From Streptacidiphilus jeojiense (GTDB taxonomy: Bacteria; Actinomycetota; Actinomycetes; Streptomycetales; Streptomycetaceae): DNA of 64,000 nt. Below the pieces are notes generated by a model. The model was not told the origin of the DNA and ran no database searches. It saw nothing but the letters and a program-made list of their open reading frames with translations. How positions within the stretch are numbered: the first letter of the stretch is position 1; each line of letters begins with the position of its first letter. Positions 9,535 to 18,319 of the stretch are shown here, piece by piece. The stretch spans positions 434,001 through 498,000 of the forward strand of contig NZ_JOEH01000004.1 in NCBI RefSeq assembly GCF_000719095.1, in the 5' to 3' direction. The position numbers and the translations under genes are program-made.

Positions 9535-10557
9535 ATGGCGCAGCAGACCCTTCCCGCGACCGGCCGTGAGTGGCATCTGGCGGCCCGGCCCAGCGGCTGG
9601 CCGACCCCCGAGGACTTCGCGCTGGTCGAGGCGCCGGTGTCGGCGCCCGGGGCCGGGCAGATCGTGGTCCGCAACGAGTTCCTGTCGGTCGACCCCTATA
9701 TGCGGGGCCGGATGAACGACGTGAAGTCCTACGTCCCGCCGTTCCGGCTCGGCGCGGTGATGGACGGCGGCGCGGTCGGCCGGGTGGTCGCCTCCGAGGC
9801 CGAGGGCTTCGCGGTGGGCGACGCCGTGCTGCACGGTCTGGGCTGGCGCGAGTACGCCACCCTGGACGCCGCCAAGGCGGTCAAGGTGGACGACTCGCTG
9901 CCGCTGCAGGCCTACCTGGGCGTGCTCGGCATGACCGGACTCACCGCCTACGCGGGGCTGCTGGAGGTCGGCTCGTTCAAGGAGGGCGAGGCGGTCTTCG
10001 TCTCCGGCGCCGCCGGTGCCGTGGGCAGCATGGTCGGCCAGATCGCCAAGCTCCGCGGCGCCTCGCTGGTCGTCGGCAGCGCGGGCTCGCCGGAGAAGGT
10101 CCGCAAGCTGGTCGACGAGTTCGGCTTCGACGCCGCCTTCGACTACAAGGCCGGACCGGTCGCCGAGCAGCTCGCCAAGGCCGCTCCCGAGGGCATCGAC
10201 GTCTACTTCGACAATGTCGGCGGTGAGCACCTGGAGGCTGCCATCGGCGCCCTGACGCTGCGGGGCCGCGCGGTGCTGTGCGGGGCGATCGCCCAGTACA
10301 ACGAGGCCGGCGCCCCGGTCGGACCGCGCAACCTGGCGCTGGCGATCGGCAAGCGGCTGCGCCTGGAGGGGATGCTGGTCGGCGACCACTACGCGCTGCA
10401 GCCGGCCTTCGCCGCCGAGGTCGGCGGCTGGCTGCGGGAGGGCAGGCTGCACGTGGAGGAGACCGTGGTGGACGGCTTCGAGCACAGCGTGGACGCCTTC
10501 ATCGGGATGCTGCGCGGGGCCAACACCGGCAAGATGCTGGTGCGCGTGGAGGGCTGA
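9535..10557 (+). CDS. NADP-dependent MDR-family reductase (CurA/prostaglandin reductase type)
   Basis: 340 aa from the ATG at 9535, which has AAAGGA 7 bases upstream; an earlier in-frame ATG at 9508 is less well placed. It is a medium-chain dehydrogenase/reductase of the zinc-less alkenal/curcumin reductase group: YMRGRMND near the N-terminus, then the nucleotide-binding VFVSGAAGAVGSMVGQIAKL, then DVYFDNVGGEHLEAA. It probably reduces alpha,beta-unsaturated carbonyls with NADPH, a detoxification role. The divergent MarR gene suggests induction by reactive compounds. Confidence 0.87.
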   Translation: MAQQTLPATGREWHLAARPSGWPTPEDFALVEAPVSAPGAGQIVVRNEFLSVDPYMRGRMNDVKSYVPPFRLGAVMDGGAVGRVVASEAEGFAVGDAVLHGLGWREYATLDAAKAVKVDDSLPLQAYLGVLGMTGLTAYAGLLEVGSFKEGEAVFVSGAAGAVGSMVGQIAKLRGASLVVGSAGSPEKVRKLVDEFGFDAAFDYKAGPVAEQLAKAAPEGIDVYFDNVGGEHLEAAIGALTLRGRAVLCGAIAQYNEAGAPVGPRNLALAIGKRLRLEGMLVGDHYALQPAFAAEVGGWLREGRLHVEETVVDGFEHSVDAFIGMLRGANTGKMLVRVEG

Positions 10558-10593
10558 CGCCCCCTCGGCTGCGGCGGCCGCCCGGCCGTCGTT

Positions 10594-10660
10594 TGCCCAG
10601 GCCCCGCCCGGGCTCCTGCCCCGGCTCCTGCCCAGGCCCCGCCCGGGCTCCTGCCCCGGC
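10594..10660. repeat. Tandem direct repeat, 32 bp x2
   Basis: The 32-bp unit TGCCCAGGCCCC...CCCCGGC at 10594-10625 recurs exactly at 10629-10660, with period 35. Non-coding, just after the reductase stop. Confidence 0.7.
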
Positions 10661-10694
10661 CGTCGCCCTTCGCAGTGGAGGGCGACGGCCGGGG
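10654..10694 (+). terminator. Strong hairpin downstream of the MDR reductase
   Basis: CCCCGGCCGTCGCCCT at 10654-10669 pairs perfectly with AGGGCGACGGCCGGGG at 10679-10694 around a 9-nt loop. The left arm overlaps the end of the tandem repeat. Probable terminator isolating the reductase gene from the arabinose operon. Confidence 0.75.
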
Positions 10695-10804
10695 TGCGCC
10701 CGGATGTGCGTGGGCAGGATGCGGGAGCGGCGCGGGAGCCGTGCGGGAACGGCGCGGGGAGGGGCGAAAGGGTTTCGGCGGCCCGTTTACTTCTGCGCAA
10801 TCTA

Positions 10805-10836
10805 TTGACGATCCCCACATGTGAGCGTTAACAATT
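10805..10836 (+). promoter_or_regulatory. araBDA promoter with overlapping LacI-type operator O1
   Basis: TTGACG at 10805-10810 and TAACAA at 10829-10834 (18-bp spacer) form a plausible -35/-10 pair. The -10 lies inside TGTGAGCGTTAACAATT (10820-10836). The same promoter-operator arrangement precedes the LacI-type gene at 19423-19453. Confidence 0.65.
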
Positions 10837-10960
10837 GACCACGCCGCCAGCACGGAGGGGTCGACGGACCCTCGGATCCGCCGCGATCACCGCTGCGACG
10901 GCCCTCGTTTGCCGCCTGTCAGCTGTCCCGCTGGGATCGCCGCTTCCTCGGAGAGCCAAT

Positions 10961-10976
10961 TGTGAGCGTTAACATT
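10961..10976 (+). promoter_or_regulatory. LacI-type operator O2 overlapping the araB start codon
   Basis: TGTGAGCGTTAACATT, 141 bp downstream of O1. The araB GTG (10962-10964) is inside it, so the first five codons of araB are operator sequence. Confidence 0.65.
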
Positions 10977-12695
10977 CCCACCCCCGTCACCGTGGGGATC
11001 GACTTCGGGACCCTCTCCGGCCGAGCCGTCGTCGTCTCCGTCGCGGACGGCACCCAGCTCGCCGACGCCGTCCACGAGTACCGGTACGGGGTGATCGACA
11101 CCGTCCTGCCGGACGGCACGACCACCCTGCCGCCGGACTGGGCGCTGCAGCTGCCGCAGGACTGGCGGGACGTGCTGAGCAACGCCGTCCCCAGGGCGCT
11201 GGAGCTCGCCGGGGTCACCGCTGACCAGGTCGTCGGCATCGGGACCGACTTCACCGCCTGCACCGTGCTGCCGACCACCACCGACGGCACTCCGCTGTGC
11301 GAACTCCCCGGTCTGGCCGGACGTCCGCACGCCTACCCCAAGCTCTGGCGCCACCACGCCGCCCAGCCGCAGGCCGACCGGATCAACGCGCTCGCCGCAG
11401 AGCTGGGGGAGCCCTGGCTGGCCCGCTACGGCGGGAAGATCTCCAGCGAGTGGGAGTACGCCAAGGCGCTGCAGCTGCTGGAGGAGGACCCCGAGCTCTA
11501 CGCCGCCGCCGACCGCTGGATCGAGGCCGCGGACTGGATCGTCTGGGAGCTCACCGGCGCCGAGAACCGCAACCTCTGCACCGCCGGCTACAAGGGCATC
11601 CACCAGCCCGACCTGCTGCCCGCCGAGGACGGCGCCCGACCCGGCGCGGACTACCTGGGCCGGCTGAACCCGGGCTTCACCGGCTTCACCGCCAAACTGG
11701 ACCACCCGCTCGCCGCCCTCGGCGACGCAGCGGGAACACTGACCGCCCGGGCGGCGGCTCTGACCGGGCTCAATGAGGGGACCCCGGTCAGCGTGGGCAA
11801 TGTCGACGCCCATGTCACCAACGCCGCCGCCCGGGCTCTCGACCCCGGGCACATGCTCGCCATCATGGGCACCAGCACCTGCCACATCCTCAACTCCGAC
11901 GTCCTCGCCGAGGTCCCCGGCATGTGCGGGGTTGTGCGCGACGGCGTGGTCCCCGGGCTGTGGGGGTACGAGGCCGGGCAGAGCGGCGTCGGCGACATCT
12001 TCGCCTGGGCCGTCCGCACCGCGGCGCCCGAGTCCTACGCCGTCGAGGCCCGCGAGCGCGGGCTGAGCCTGCACGAGCTGCTCACCGAGAAGGCCGCAGC
12101 CCAACCGGTCGGCGCGCACGGCCTGGTGGCGCTGGACTGGCACAGCGGCAACCGCTCGGTGCTGGTGGACCACCACCTCTCCGGGCTGGTCCTGGGGCTC
12201 ACCCTGGACACCCGCCCCGAGGAGATCTACCGGGCGCTGCTGGAGGCCACCGCCTTCGGCACCAGGGTCATCGTCGAGGCCTTCGAGGAGGCCGGGGTAC
12301 CGGTGACCGAGTTCACCGTGGCTGGCGGGCTGCCCAAGAACCACTTCCTGATGCAGATCTACAGCGACGTGCTGCGCCGCCCGGTCAACGTCATCGGCTC
12401 CGAGCAGGGCGGGGCCCTGGGCTCGGCGATCCACGCCGCGGTCGCGGCCGGGGCGTACCCGGACATCCGCACCGCCTCGGCGGCCATGGGCCGGATCAAC
12501 CTCGCCGTGCACACCCCGGACGAGGCGCGCGCCGACGCCTACGACCTGCTCTTCGCCGAGTACCGCGAACTGCACGACCACTTCGGCCGGGGCGGCAGCG
12601 ACGCCCTGCACCGGCTGCGCGCCCTGCGCGACGCGGCACGCACCGCGGGCACCGTCCCGGCGGACCCCACCCTGGAGCTGGAGGAAGCCCGATGA
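10962..12695 (+). CDS. araB: L-ribulokinase AraB
   Basis: 577 aa, FGGY kinase of the ribulokinase type, phosphorylating L-ribulose in L-arabinose catabolism. Seen are [15 protein letters not shown] (phosphate loop), [13 protein letters not shown] (the AraB form of the substrate loop), [36 protein letters not shown] and [20 protein letters not shown]. Length and motifs match AraB, not xylulokinase. GTG start with GGAGAG 6 bases upstream. The stop overlaps the araD start by 4 bases (ATGA), so translation is likely coupled. Likely repressed by the LacI-type protein at 19551 through two upstream operators. Confidence 0.96.
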   Translation: MSVNIPTPVTVGIDFGTLSGRAVVVSVADGTQLADAVHEYRYGVIDTVLPDGTTTLPPDWALQLPQDWRDVLSNAVPRALELAGVTADQVVGIGTDFTACTVLPTTTDGTPLCELPGLAGRPHAYPKLWRHHAAQPQADRINALAAELGEPWLARYGGKISSEWEYAKALQLLEEDPELYAAADRWIEAADWIVWELTGAENRNLCTAGYKGIHQPDLLPAEDGARPGADYLGRLNPGFTGFTAKLDHPLAALGDAAGTLTARAAALTGLNEGTPVSVGNVDAHVTNAAARALDPGHMLAIMGTSTCHILNSDVLAEVPGMCGVVRDGVVPGLWGYEAGQSGVGDIFAWAVRTAAPESYAVEARERGLSLHELLTEKAAAQPVGAHGLVALDWHSGNRSVLVDHHLSGLVLGLTLDTRPEEIYRALLEATAFGTRVIVEAFEEAGVPVTEFTVAGGLPKNHFLMQIYSDVLRRPVNVIGSEQGGALGSAIHAAVAAGAYPDIRTASAAMGRINLAVHTPDEARADAYDLLFAEYRELHDHFGRGGSDALHRLRALRDAARTAGTVPADPTLELEEAR

Positions 12696-13432
12696 CCACC
12701 CCTCTCGACCGGCTGAAGGCGGAGGTCTGCGCCCTGCACGCGGAACTGCTGCGGTGGGGGCTGGTCGCCTGGACCAGCGGCAACGTCAGCGGCCGGCTCC
12801 CCGGCAGCGAGCTGATGGTGATCAAGCCGAGCGGGCTGTCCTACGACGAGCTCACGCCCGAGCAGATGATCGTCTGCGATCTGGACGGCAAGGTGGTCGA
12901 GGGCGAGCTGTCCCCCTCCAGCGACACCGCCGCCCACGCCTACGTCTACCGCAACCGGCCCGACGTCGGCGGTGTGGTGCACACCCACTCCCCGTACGCC
13001 ACCGCCTGGTCGGCGGTGGGCGAGCCGATCCCGTGCGCCATCACCGCCATGGGAGACGAGTTCGGCGACGACATCCCGGTCGGCCCGTTCGCCCTGATCG
13101 GCGACGACTCCATCGGCCAGGGCATCGTCGCGACCCTGGACGGGCACCGCTCGCCCGCCGTGCTGATGCGCCAGCACGGGGTGTTCACCATCGGCAAGAA
13201 CGCCAAGGCCGCCGTGAAGGCCGCGGTGATGTGCGAGGACGTGGCCCGCACCGTCCACCTGGCCCGGCAGCTGGGTCCGGTGAGCCGGCTGCCGCAGCAG
13301 GACATCGACCGGCTCTACGACCGCTACCAGAACGTCTACGGCCAGGCCCCGGCCGCCCCCGCCCAGGCCTCGGCCGCCCCCGCCCCGGCCCAGGCCCCCG
13401 TGACCGTCGGCTCCGAAGGAGAACCCGCATGA
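12692..13432 (+). CDS. araD: L-ribulose-5-phosphate 4-epimerase AraD
   Basis: 246-aa class II aldolase/epimerase converting L-ribulose 5-phosphate to D-xylulose 5-phosphate. Diagnostic segments: [21 protein letters not shown] split as TSGNVSGR and [32 protein letters not shown], and [14 protein letters not shown] with the zinc-binding His pair. [12 protein letters not shown] supplies a third His. The last ~25 residues are an Ala/Pro/Gln-rich tail not needed for the fold. ATG start overlaps the araB stop; the stop overlaps araA by 4 bases. Confidence 0.96.
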   Translation: MTTPLDRLKAEVCALHAELLRWGLVAWTSGNVSGRLPGSELMVIKPSGLSYDELTPEQMIVCDLDGKVVEGELSPSSDTAAHAYVYRNRPDVGGVVHTHSPYATAWSAVGEPIPCAITAMGDEFGDDIPVGPFALIGDDSIGQGIVATLDGHRSPAVLMRQHGVFTIGKNAKAAVKAAVMCEDVARTVHLARQLGPVSRLPQQDIDRLYDRYQNVYGQAPAAPAQASAAPAPAQAPVTVGSEGEPA

Positions 13433-14940
13433 CCGCCTCCTCCTCCCAGTTCCCCACCCGCCAGGTCTGGTACCTCACCGGCAGCCAGGGCCTGTACGGA
13501 GCGGAGACGCTGCGTCAGGTCGCGGACCAGTCCGGGCAGATAGCCGCGACCCTGGCCGCCGGGCTGCCGGTCGAGCTGGTGGTCAAGCCGGTGCTCACCG
13601 ACGCCTCGGCGATCCACCGGGTGATGCTGGAGGCCAACGCCGACGACTCCTGCATCGGCGTGATCGCCTGGATGCACACCTTCTCCCCGGCCAAGATGTG
13701 GATCGCCGGACTGGACGCGCTGCGCAAGCCGCTGCTGCACCTGCACACCCAGTCCAACGTCCGGCTGCCGTGGGCCACCATCGACATGGACTTCATGAAC
13801 CTGAACCAGGCCGCCCACGGCGACCGCGAGTTCGGCTACATCCAGTCCCGGCTCGGGGTCGCCCGCAAGACGGTGGCCGGCCATGTCAGCGACCCGGTGA
13901 CGATCGCGCGGGTGGCGGGTTGGGTCCGCTCCGCCGTCGGCCGGGCCGAGCTGCGGACCCTCAAGCTGGCCCGCTTCGGCGACAACATGCGCGACGTCGC
14001 GGTCACCGAGGGCGACAAGGTCGAGGCGCAGCTGCGCTTCGGCGTCTCGGTCAACACTTACGGCGTCAACGACCTGGTCGAGGTGGTGGACGCGGCCTCC
14101 GACTCCGCCGTCTCCGAGCTGGTCAAGGAGTACGAGGACCGCTACCGGGTCGCCGCCGAGCTGCGCCAGGGCGGCGAGCGGCACGAGTCGCTGCGCTACG
14201 CCGCCCGGATCGAGCTCGGGCTGCGGAGCTTCCTCGGCGAGGGCGGCTTCGGCGCCTTCACCACCAACTTCGAGGACCTGGGCGGCCTGCGGCAGCTCCC
14301 CGGCCTGGCCGTGCAGCGGCTGATGGCCGACGGCTACGGCTTCGGCGGCGAGGGCGACTGGAAGACCTCCGCGCTGCTGCGCACCCTCAAGTCCATGACG
14401 GTGGGCCTGCCCGGCGGTACCTCGTTCATGGAGGACTACACCTACGACCTGACCCCTGGTCAGGAGCTGATCCTGGGCGCCCACATGCTGGAGGTGTGCC
14501 CCACCATCGCGGTGGACACCCCCAGCGTGGAGATCCACCCGCTGGGCATCGGCGGCCGGGAGGACCCGGTCCGGATGGTGTTCGACGCCGCACCGGGCCC
14601 GGCGATCGTGGTCGGCCTCGCCGACCTGGGCGACCGCTTCCGGCTGGTGGCCAACGAGATCGACACGGTCGCCCCGCCGGAGCCGCTGCCCGAGCTCCCG
14701 GTCGCCCGCGCGGTCTGGCGCCCCCGTCCCGACCTGCGGACCTCCACCGAGTCCTGGCTCACCGCCGGCGGCCCGCACCACACGGTCTACTCCAGCGCCG
14801 TGGGCGCGGAGGAGCTCGCCGACCTGGCCGAGATGACCGGAACCGAACTCGCCCTGGTCGACGCGGACACCACCACCCGCCGGCTGACCCGGGAACTGCG
14901 CTGGAACCAGGCCTACTACCGCCTGGCGCAGGGGTTCTGA
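13429..14940 (+). CDS. araA: L-arabinose isomerase AraA
   Basis: 503 aa, converting L-arabinose to L-ribulose, the first step of the pathway. Typical AraA segments: [20 protein letters not shown] at the N-terminus, [46 protein letters not shown] and the C-terminal [15 protein letters not shown]. Metal ligands (Glu/His) of the MnII site should lie in GEGDWKT and [11 protein letters not shown] segments, both present. GAAGGAGAA precedes the ATG, which overlaps the araD stop. Gene order araB-araD-araA. Confidence 0.97.
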   Translation: MTASSSQFPTRQVWYLTGSQGLYGAETLRQVADQSGQIAATLAAGLPVELVVKPVLTDASAIHRVMLEANADDSCIGVIAWMHTFSPAKMWIAGLDALRKPLLHLHTQSNVRLPWATIDMDFMNLNQAAHGDREFGYIQSRLGVARKTVAGHVSDPVTIARVAGWVRSAVGRAELRTLKLARFGDNMRDVAVTEGDKVEAQLRFGVSVNTYGVNDLVEVVDAASDSAVSELVKEYEDRYRVAAELRQGGERHESLRYAARIELGLRSFLGEGGFGAFTTNFEDLGGLRQLPGLAVQRLMADGYGFGGEGDWKTSALLRTLKSMTVGLPGGTSFMEDYTYDLTPGQELILGAHMLEVCPTIAVDTPSVEIHPLGIGGREDPVRMVFDAAPGPAIVVGLADLGDRFRLVANEIDTVAPPEPLPELPVARAVWRPRPDLRTSTESWLTAGGPHHTVYSSAVGAEELADLAEMTGTELALVDADTTTRRLTRELRWNQAYYRLAQGF

Positions 14941-15113
14941 GGCGCTGTCATACGGAGGCGCTGTCATGCAGGCCTCACCTACTTGTCCGGCGATGCACGT
15001 GCGTGGAGCGGAACCACTGCGGCATCGCCGGGCAGCAAGACCGGGTGCGGGGTTTTGACCGATCCGCTGGGCCCCGCACCCGCTGTACCTCCCGCGATCC
15101 CCGAAAGGCAGCC

Positions 15114-16643
15114 ATGTCCAGCAAGGCGCGCATCGTCCTCGACCCCGCGTTCTCCGTCGGCACGGTGGACCCGCGCCTCTTCGGCTCCTTCGTCGAGCAC
15201 CTGGGCCGCTGCGTCTACACCGGCATCTACGAGCCGGGCCATCCGACGGCGGACGGTGCGGGACTGCGCACCGATGTGCTGGAGCTGGTACGCGAGTTGG
15301 GCGTGACCGCGATCCGTTACCCCGGCGGCAACTTCGTCTCCGGGTTCAAGTGGGAGGACGGCGTCGGCCCAGCGGAGGACCGGCCCCGCCGGCTGGACCT
15401 GGCCTGGCGCTCCACCGAGACCAACCGGTTCGGGCTCTCCGAGTTCATGGACTTCCTCCGCAAAGTCGAGGGCACCTCGCCGATGCTCGCGGTCAACCTC
15501 GGCACCCGCGGCGTCCAGGAGGCCCTGGAGCTCCAGGAGTACGCCAACCACCCGTCCGGCACCGACCTTGCCGAGCGCAGGATCGGCCACGGCGACAAGG
15601 ACCCCTTCGACGTCCGGCTGTGGTGCCTGGGCAACGAGATGGACGGCCCCTGGCAGATCGGTGCCAAGGACGCCGACGAGTACGGCCGGCTGGCCGCCCA
15701 GACCGCGCGCGCGATGCGCATGATCGACCCCGATCTGGAGCTGGTCGCCTGCGGCAGCTCGTCGCAGTCCATGCCCACCTTCGCCGCCTGGGAGGCCACC
15801 GTCCTCCAGCACACCTACGACGTCGTGGACTACATCTCCATGCACGCCTACTACGAGGAGCTGGAGGGCGACCGCGACTCCTTCCTGGCCTCGGCGGTCG
15901 ACATGGAGTCCTTCATCGAGAACGTGGTGGCCACCTGCGACCACGTGGGCGCGAAGCTCAAGTCGTCCAAGAAGATCAACATCTCCTTCGACGAGTGGAA
16001 CGTCTGGTACCTGACGAAGGCCCAGGCCGCCGAGCCGCTCAACTGGGAGGAGGCGCCGCGGCTGCTGGAGGACGTCTACTCGGTCACCGACGCCGTCGTC
16101 TTCGGCTCGCTGCTGATCGCCCTGCTCCGCCACGCCGACCGGGTCACCGTCGCCTGCCTGGCCCAACTGGTGAACGTGATCGCCCCGATCATGACCGAGC
16201 CCGGCGGCCCGGCCTGGCGGCAGACCACCTTCTACCCCTTCGCCCAGGCCTCGGCCCACGGTCGCGGCCGTGTGCTGACCGTCAACGTCGACAGCCCGAC
16301 CTACCCCACCGCCAAGTACGGCGAGGTACCGCTGCTGCACGCCACCGCCACCATCGACGACGAGACCGGCGCGGTCACCGTCTTCGCCGTCAACCGCAGC
16401 CAGACCGAGGCGCTTCCGTTGACCGTCGACCTGCGCGGGCTGAACCTGATCCGGGTCGTCGAGCACTCGGTCCTGACCGATGCCGACCCGGACGCCCGCA
16501 ACACCCTGGAGCAGCCGGAACGGGTCGTGCCGAGGGCGGTGGAGGGGACCGCCCTGGGCGGCTCGGCGGCGGACGGCGTACCGGGCACGACGCTGAACGC
16601 GGTGCTCCCGCCGCTGTCGTGGAACATGATCCGGCTGGCGTGA
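15114..16643 (+). CDS. abfA: Intracellular alpha-L-arabinofuranosidase, GH51
   Basis: 509 aa with no signal peptide, so it probably acts in the cytosol on imported arabino-oligosaccharides. GH51 marks: SFVEHLGRCVYTGIYEP near the N-terminus, IRYPGGNFVSGF, the acid/base Glu175 in CLGNEMDGPW, and the nucleophile Glu294 in SFDEWNVWY. These two positions are the same as in the well-studied Geobacillus enzyme. A C-terminal beta-sandwich follows. GAAAGG lies 6 bases before the ATG. A 173-bp gap separates it from araA; no hairpin or operator copy is seen there, so it may be read from the araBDA promoter. Confidence 0.94.
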   Translation: MSSKARIVLDPAFSVGTVDPRLFGSFVEHLGRCVYTGIYEPGHPTADGAGLRTDVLELVRELGVTAIRYPGGNFVSGFKWEDGVGPAEDRPRRLDLAWRSTETNRFGLSEFMDFLRKVEGTSPMLAVNLGTRGVQEALELQEYANHPSGTDLAERRIGHGDKDPFDVRLWCLGNEMDGPWQIGAKDADEYGRLAAQTARAMRMIDPDLELVACGSSSQSMPTFAAWEATVLQHTYDVVDYISMHAYYEELEGDRDSFLASAVDMESFIENVVATCDHVGAKLKSSKKINISFDEWNVWYLTKAQAAEPLNWEEAPRLLEDVYSVTDAVVFGSLLIALLRHADRVTVACLAQLVNVIAPIMTEPGGPAWRQTTFYPFAQASAHGRGRVLTVNVDSPTYPTAKYGEVPLLHATATIDDETGAVTVFAVNRSQTEALPLTVDLRGLNLIRVVEHSVLTDADPDARNTLEQPERVVPRAVEGTALGGSAADGVPGTTLNAVLPPLSWNMIRLA

Positions 16644-17317
16644 GGCAGTGCGGACGGACAGCTCTTCACGCCGCCGGCACGCAGCCGCAACCGCAGCCGC
16701 AGCCGTCGTGCAGTGCGGCGTGGGTGGTGTGGCGGGGTGCGTAGTGCGGCCGAGCCCCCGTCCTGAGGCCGTGTCCGACGTGCGTGTTCGCTCCCGCTGA
16801 CTGTTCGTCGCCTCCGTGGGGCACGACGGTTGGTCCCGGGCTGGGGTGGCTCGCTGTCGCTCGCGGCCAACTGCGCGGAGGGGGGAGGGTGGTGGGGCGT
16901 GCGTTGCCGGGCGGCGGGTCGGTGCCCTTCCGGGCGGGGGTCTGGAGAAACGTTCCTGCGTGGCGTCTTCCGCTGAACTGGGGTCACTTTTGGTACACCG
17001 GGTCATTCTTGGTACGGGCATATGCGGGTTAATCGGGCATATCGGCAAGATCAAGTGACACCTTGTCCCGAAAGTGACCCCGGTTTGCCCGATCCCCCGG
17101 GGTCAGAGCGGCGCACGCGCCCCAGCCCAGCCCAGCCCCGCGCCGTCGCCGCACGCTCCGCGCCGGGCCCGGGCACCCCCCGCCCTTGTTGCCGGCGCGA
17201 AGCGCCTTCTTTCCGGGCGTGAGCCCGGGAGACGGCGGTCGACTCGCCCCACCACACGTTGCCGTTGCAGGCGTGGAGCGCGCCTCCCGGCGCTGTACTG
17301 CAACGAACGACGATTCA
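16644..17317. other. Non-coding stretch between abfA and the toxin-like gene
   Basis: 674 bp without a convincing gene. It begins with a short GCAGCC-type repeat near 16681-16708, contains the inverted-repeat element at 16980-17081, and continues with GC-rich sequence. Long frames on either strand have compositions unlike proteins (Arg/Pro/Gly runs). It may be a decayed insertion site. Confidence 0.5.
16980..17081. mobile_element. 102-bp inverted-repeat element, possible IS remnant or MITE
   Basis: GGGGTCACTTTTGGTAC at 16980-16996 is matched by GTCCCGAAAGTGACCCC at 17065-17081, its reverse complement except for two positions. Inside are a second TTGGTAC (left-end direct repeat, around 17009-17015) and CGGGCATAT twice. 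Multiple short terminal repeats with GGGGTCAC ends recall IS21-type ends. No transposase is left. Family assignment is tentative. Confidence 0.4.
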
Positions 17318-18238
17318 TCACGTCTGGGTGGGCCAACGAGCCGCGCCGGCTCTGATCTCGCGGGTGTGGCCGGGGAAGTACTCCCTGAGGAACCATCGGC
17401 GGCTGTAGCCGGGGCGGATTCTTCGTCCCGTTCGCGAGTGCCTGGCTTCGGGGCGTTCTGCCATGGCGTGTTCGGCGGCGGGGATGGCCTGTTGGTGCCA
17501 CGGCCACGGGTCGTCCGTTGTCTGTCGGGCCGCGAGCAGGACCACGGTGTGGTCGGGGGTGGGTGTGGTGGCGAAGACGATCCGGATCTCGCCGTTGGCC
17601 GTGCCTCCCGGATGCAGTTCGTAGAGGTTCTTGTCCCTTGGCGGAGCCGGAGCCGGTGGGGGCGGTGGAGGGGACAGTCGTGGGGCCAGGAACGGATCGT
17701 TGCGGACCTCTTGCTCCAGGGCCTTGGTCGTTGCCAACAGTCCGTCAATTTTCGCCTGCGCCGCCGCGAGTCTGGCGCCGGCGTCCGGGCCGGTCCGGGT
17801 TTCCGGATCGGTCTCGTCGTGGCCCGCAAGGACGGCGTTGAGTTCTGCCGTGACCACCTCGGTGTTGTACACCGCCTTGACGACCTCCTTGTAGGTCCGG
17901 AACCGGTCCACCTCCCGCTGGAGCCGATGGCTCAGTTCCGTGAGGCGCTCCATCTCCTGCGGTGGAGCGGCGCGGCCCGTGGAGAGGTTGGCGATGCCCC
18001 GACGGACCTGCTGCATCAGGTCGAGCTGGGTCTGGTAGGCGTGGTCGAGTACCAGGGCGGGGTCCGGCTCCAGGAGCACCGAGGTCAGCCTGACGACCAA
18101 CGGCTCGCCGGGTAGCGTTCCGGCGGTGAGAAGGGCCGTCACCGCCTCTCCGACGAGGCGGGCGGCCGGCGGGTCGGCGGTGCCGAGCTCGCGTAGCCAG
18201 CTCCGAACCGCAGGTGCTATTTCAAGCCAGTACCTCAC
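17318..18238 (-). CDS. HigB/RelE-type toxin-like protein split by a PspA-like coiled coil
   Basis: 306 aa from a GTG preceded by GGGGAGGG; a longer frame to 18310 lacks such a site. Residues 1-51 (RYWLEIAPAVRSWLRELG... LPGEPLVVRL) resemble the first half of actinobacterial HigB/RelE-fold toxins. Residues 205-260 (LYELHPGGTANGEIRIVFAT ... WHQQAIPAAEHAMAE) resemble the second half. Between them lie about 150 residues: EPDPALVLDHAYQTQLDLMQ-QVRRGIAN and RLQREVDRFRTYKEVVKA are very like the first and later helices of PspA/IM30, followed by another heptad-like helix and a poly-Pro linker (188-200). The tail after 260 looks unconserved. No antitoxin gene is seen on either side. The APH-fold gene lies upstream on the same strand. 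Function unknown. Confidence 0.6.
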   Translation of the reverse strand: MRYWLEIAPAVRSWLRELGTADPPAARLVGEAVTALLTAGTLPGEPLVVRLTSVLLEPDPALVLDHAYQTQLDLMQQVRRGIANLSTGRAAPPQEMERLTELSHRLQREVDRFRTYKEVVKAVYNTEVVTAELNAVLAGHDETDPETRTGPDAGARLAAAQAKIDGLLATTKALEQEVRNDPFLAPRLSPPPPPPAPAPPRDKNLYELHPGGTANGEIRIVFATTPTPDHTVVLLAARQTTDDPWPWHQQAIPAAEHAMAERPEARHSRTGRRIRPGYSRRWFLREYFPGHTREIRAGAARWPTQT

Positions 18239-18319
18239 GATGCCCTCCCCGTGTCCGTCCGGGGTCACCATCGCGGTGCCCACCGGGACCGGACAACCGG
18301 ACAAGCACACAATCGGACG

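Noticed and set aside
14957..15057. 30-codon leader-like frame (ATG 14966) after a GGAGG, upstream of abfA
   Set aside because: No conserved peptide or hairpin supports attenuation; the nearby repeat GGCGCTGTCAT x2 could explain the chance ribosome-binding-like site.
17029..17829. Possible antitoxin gene beside the toxin-like gene
   Set aside because: All frames on both strands near the 3' end were read; none shows an XRE-type helix-turn-helix or other antitoxin pattern, only Pro/Arg/Ser-rich peptides.
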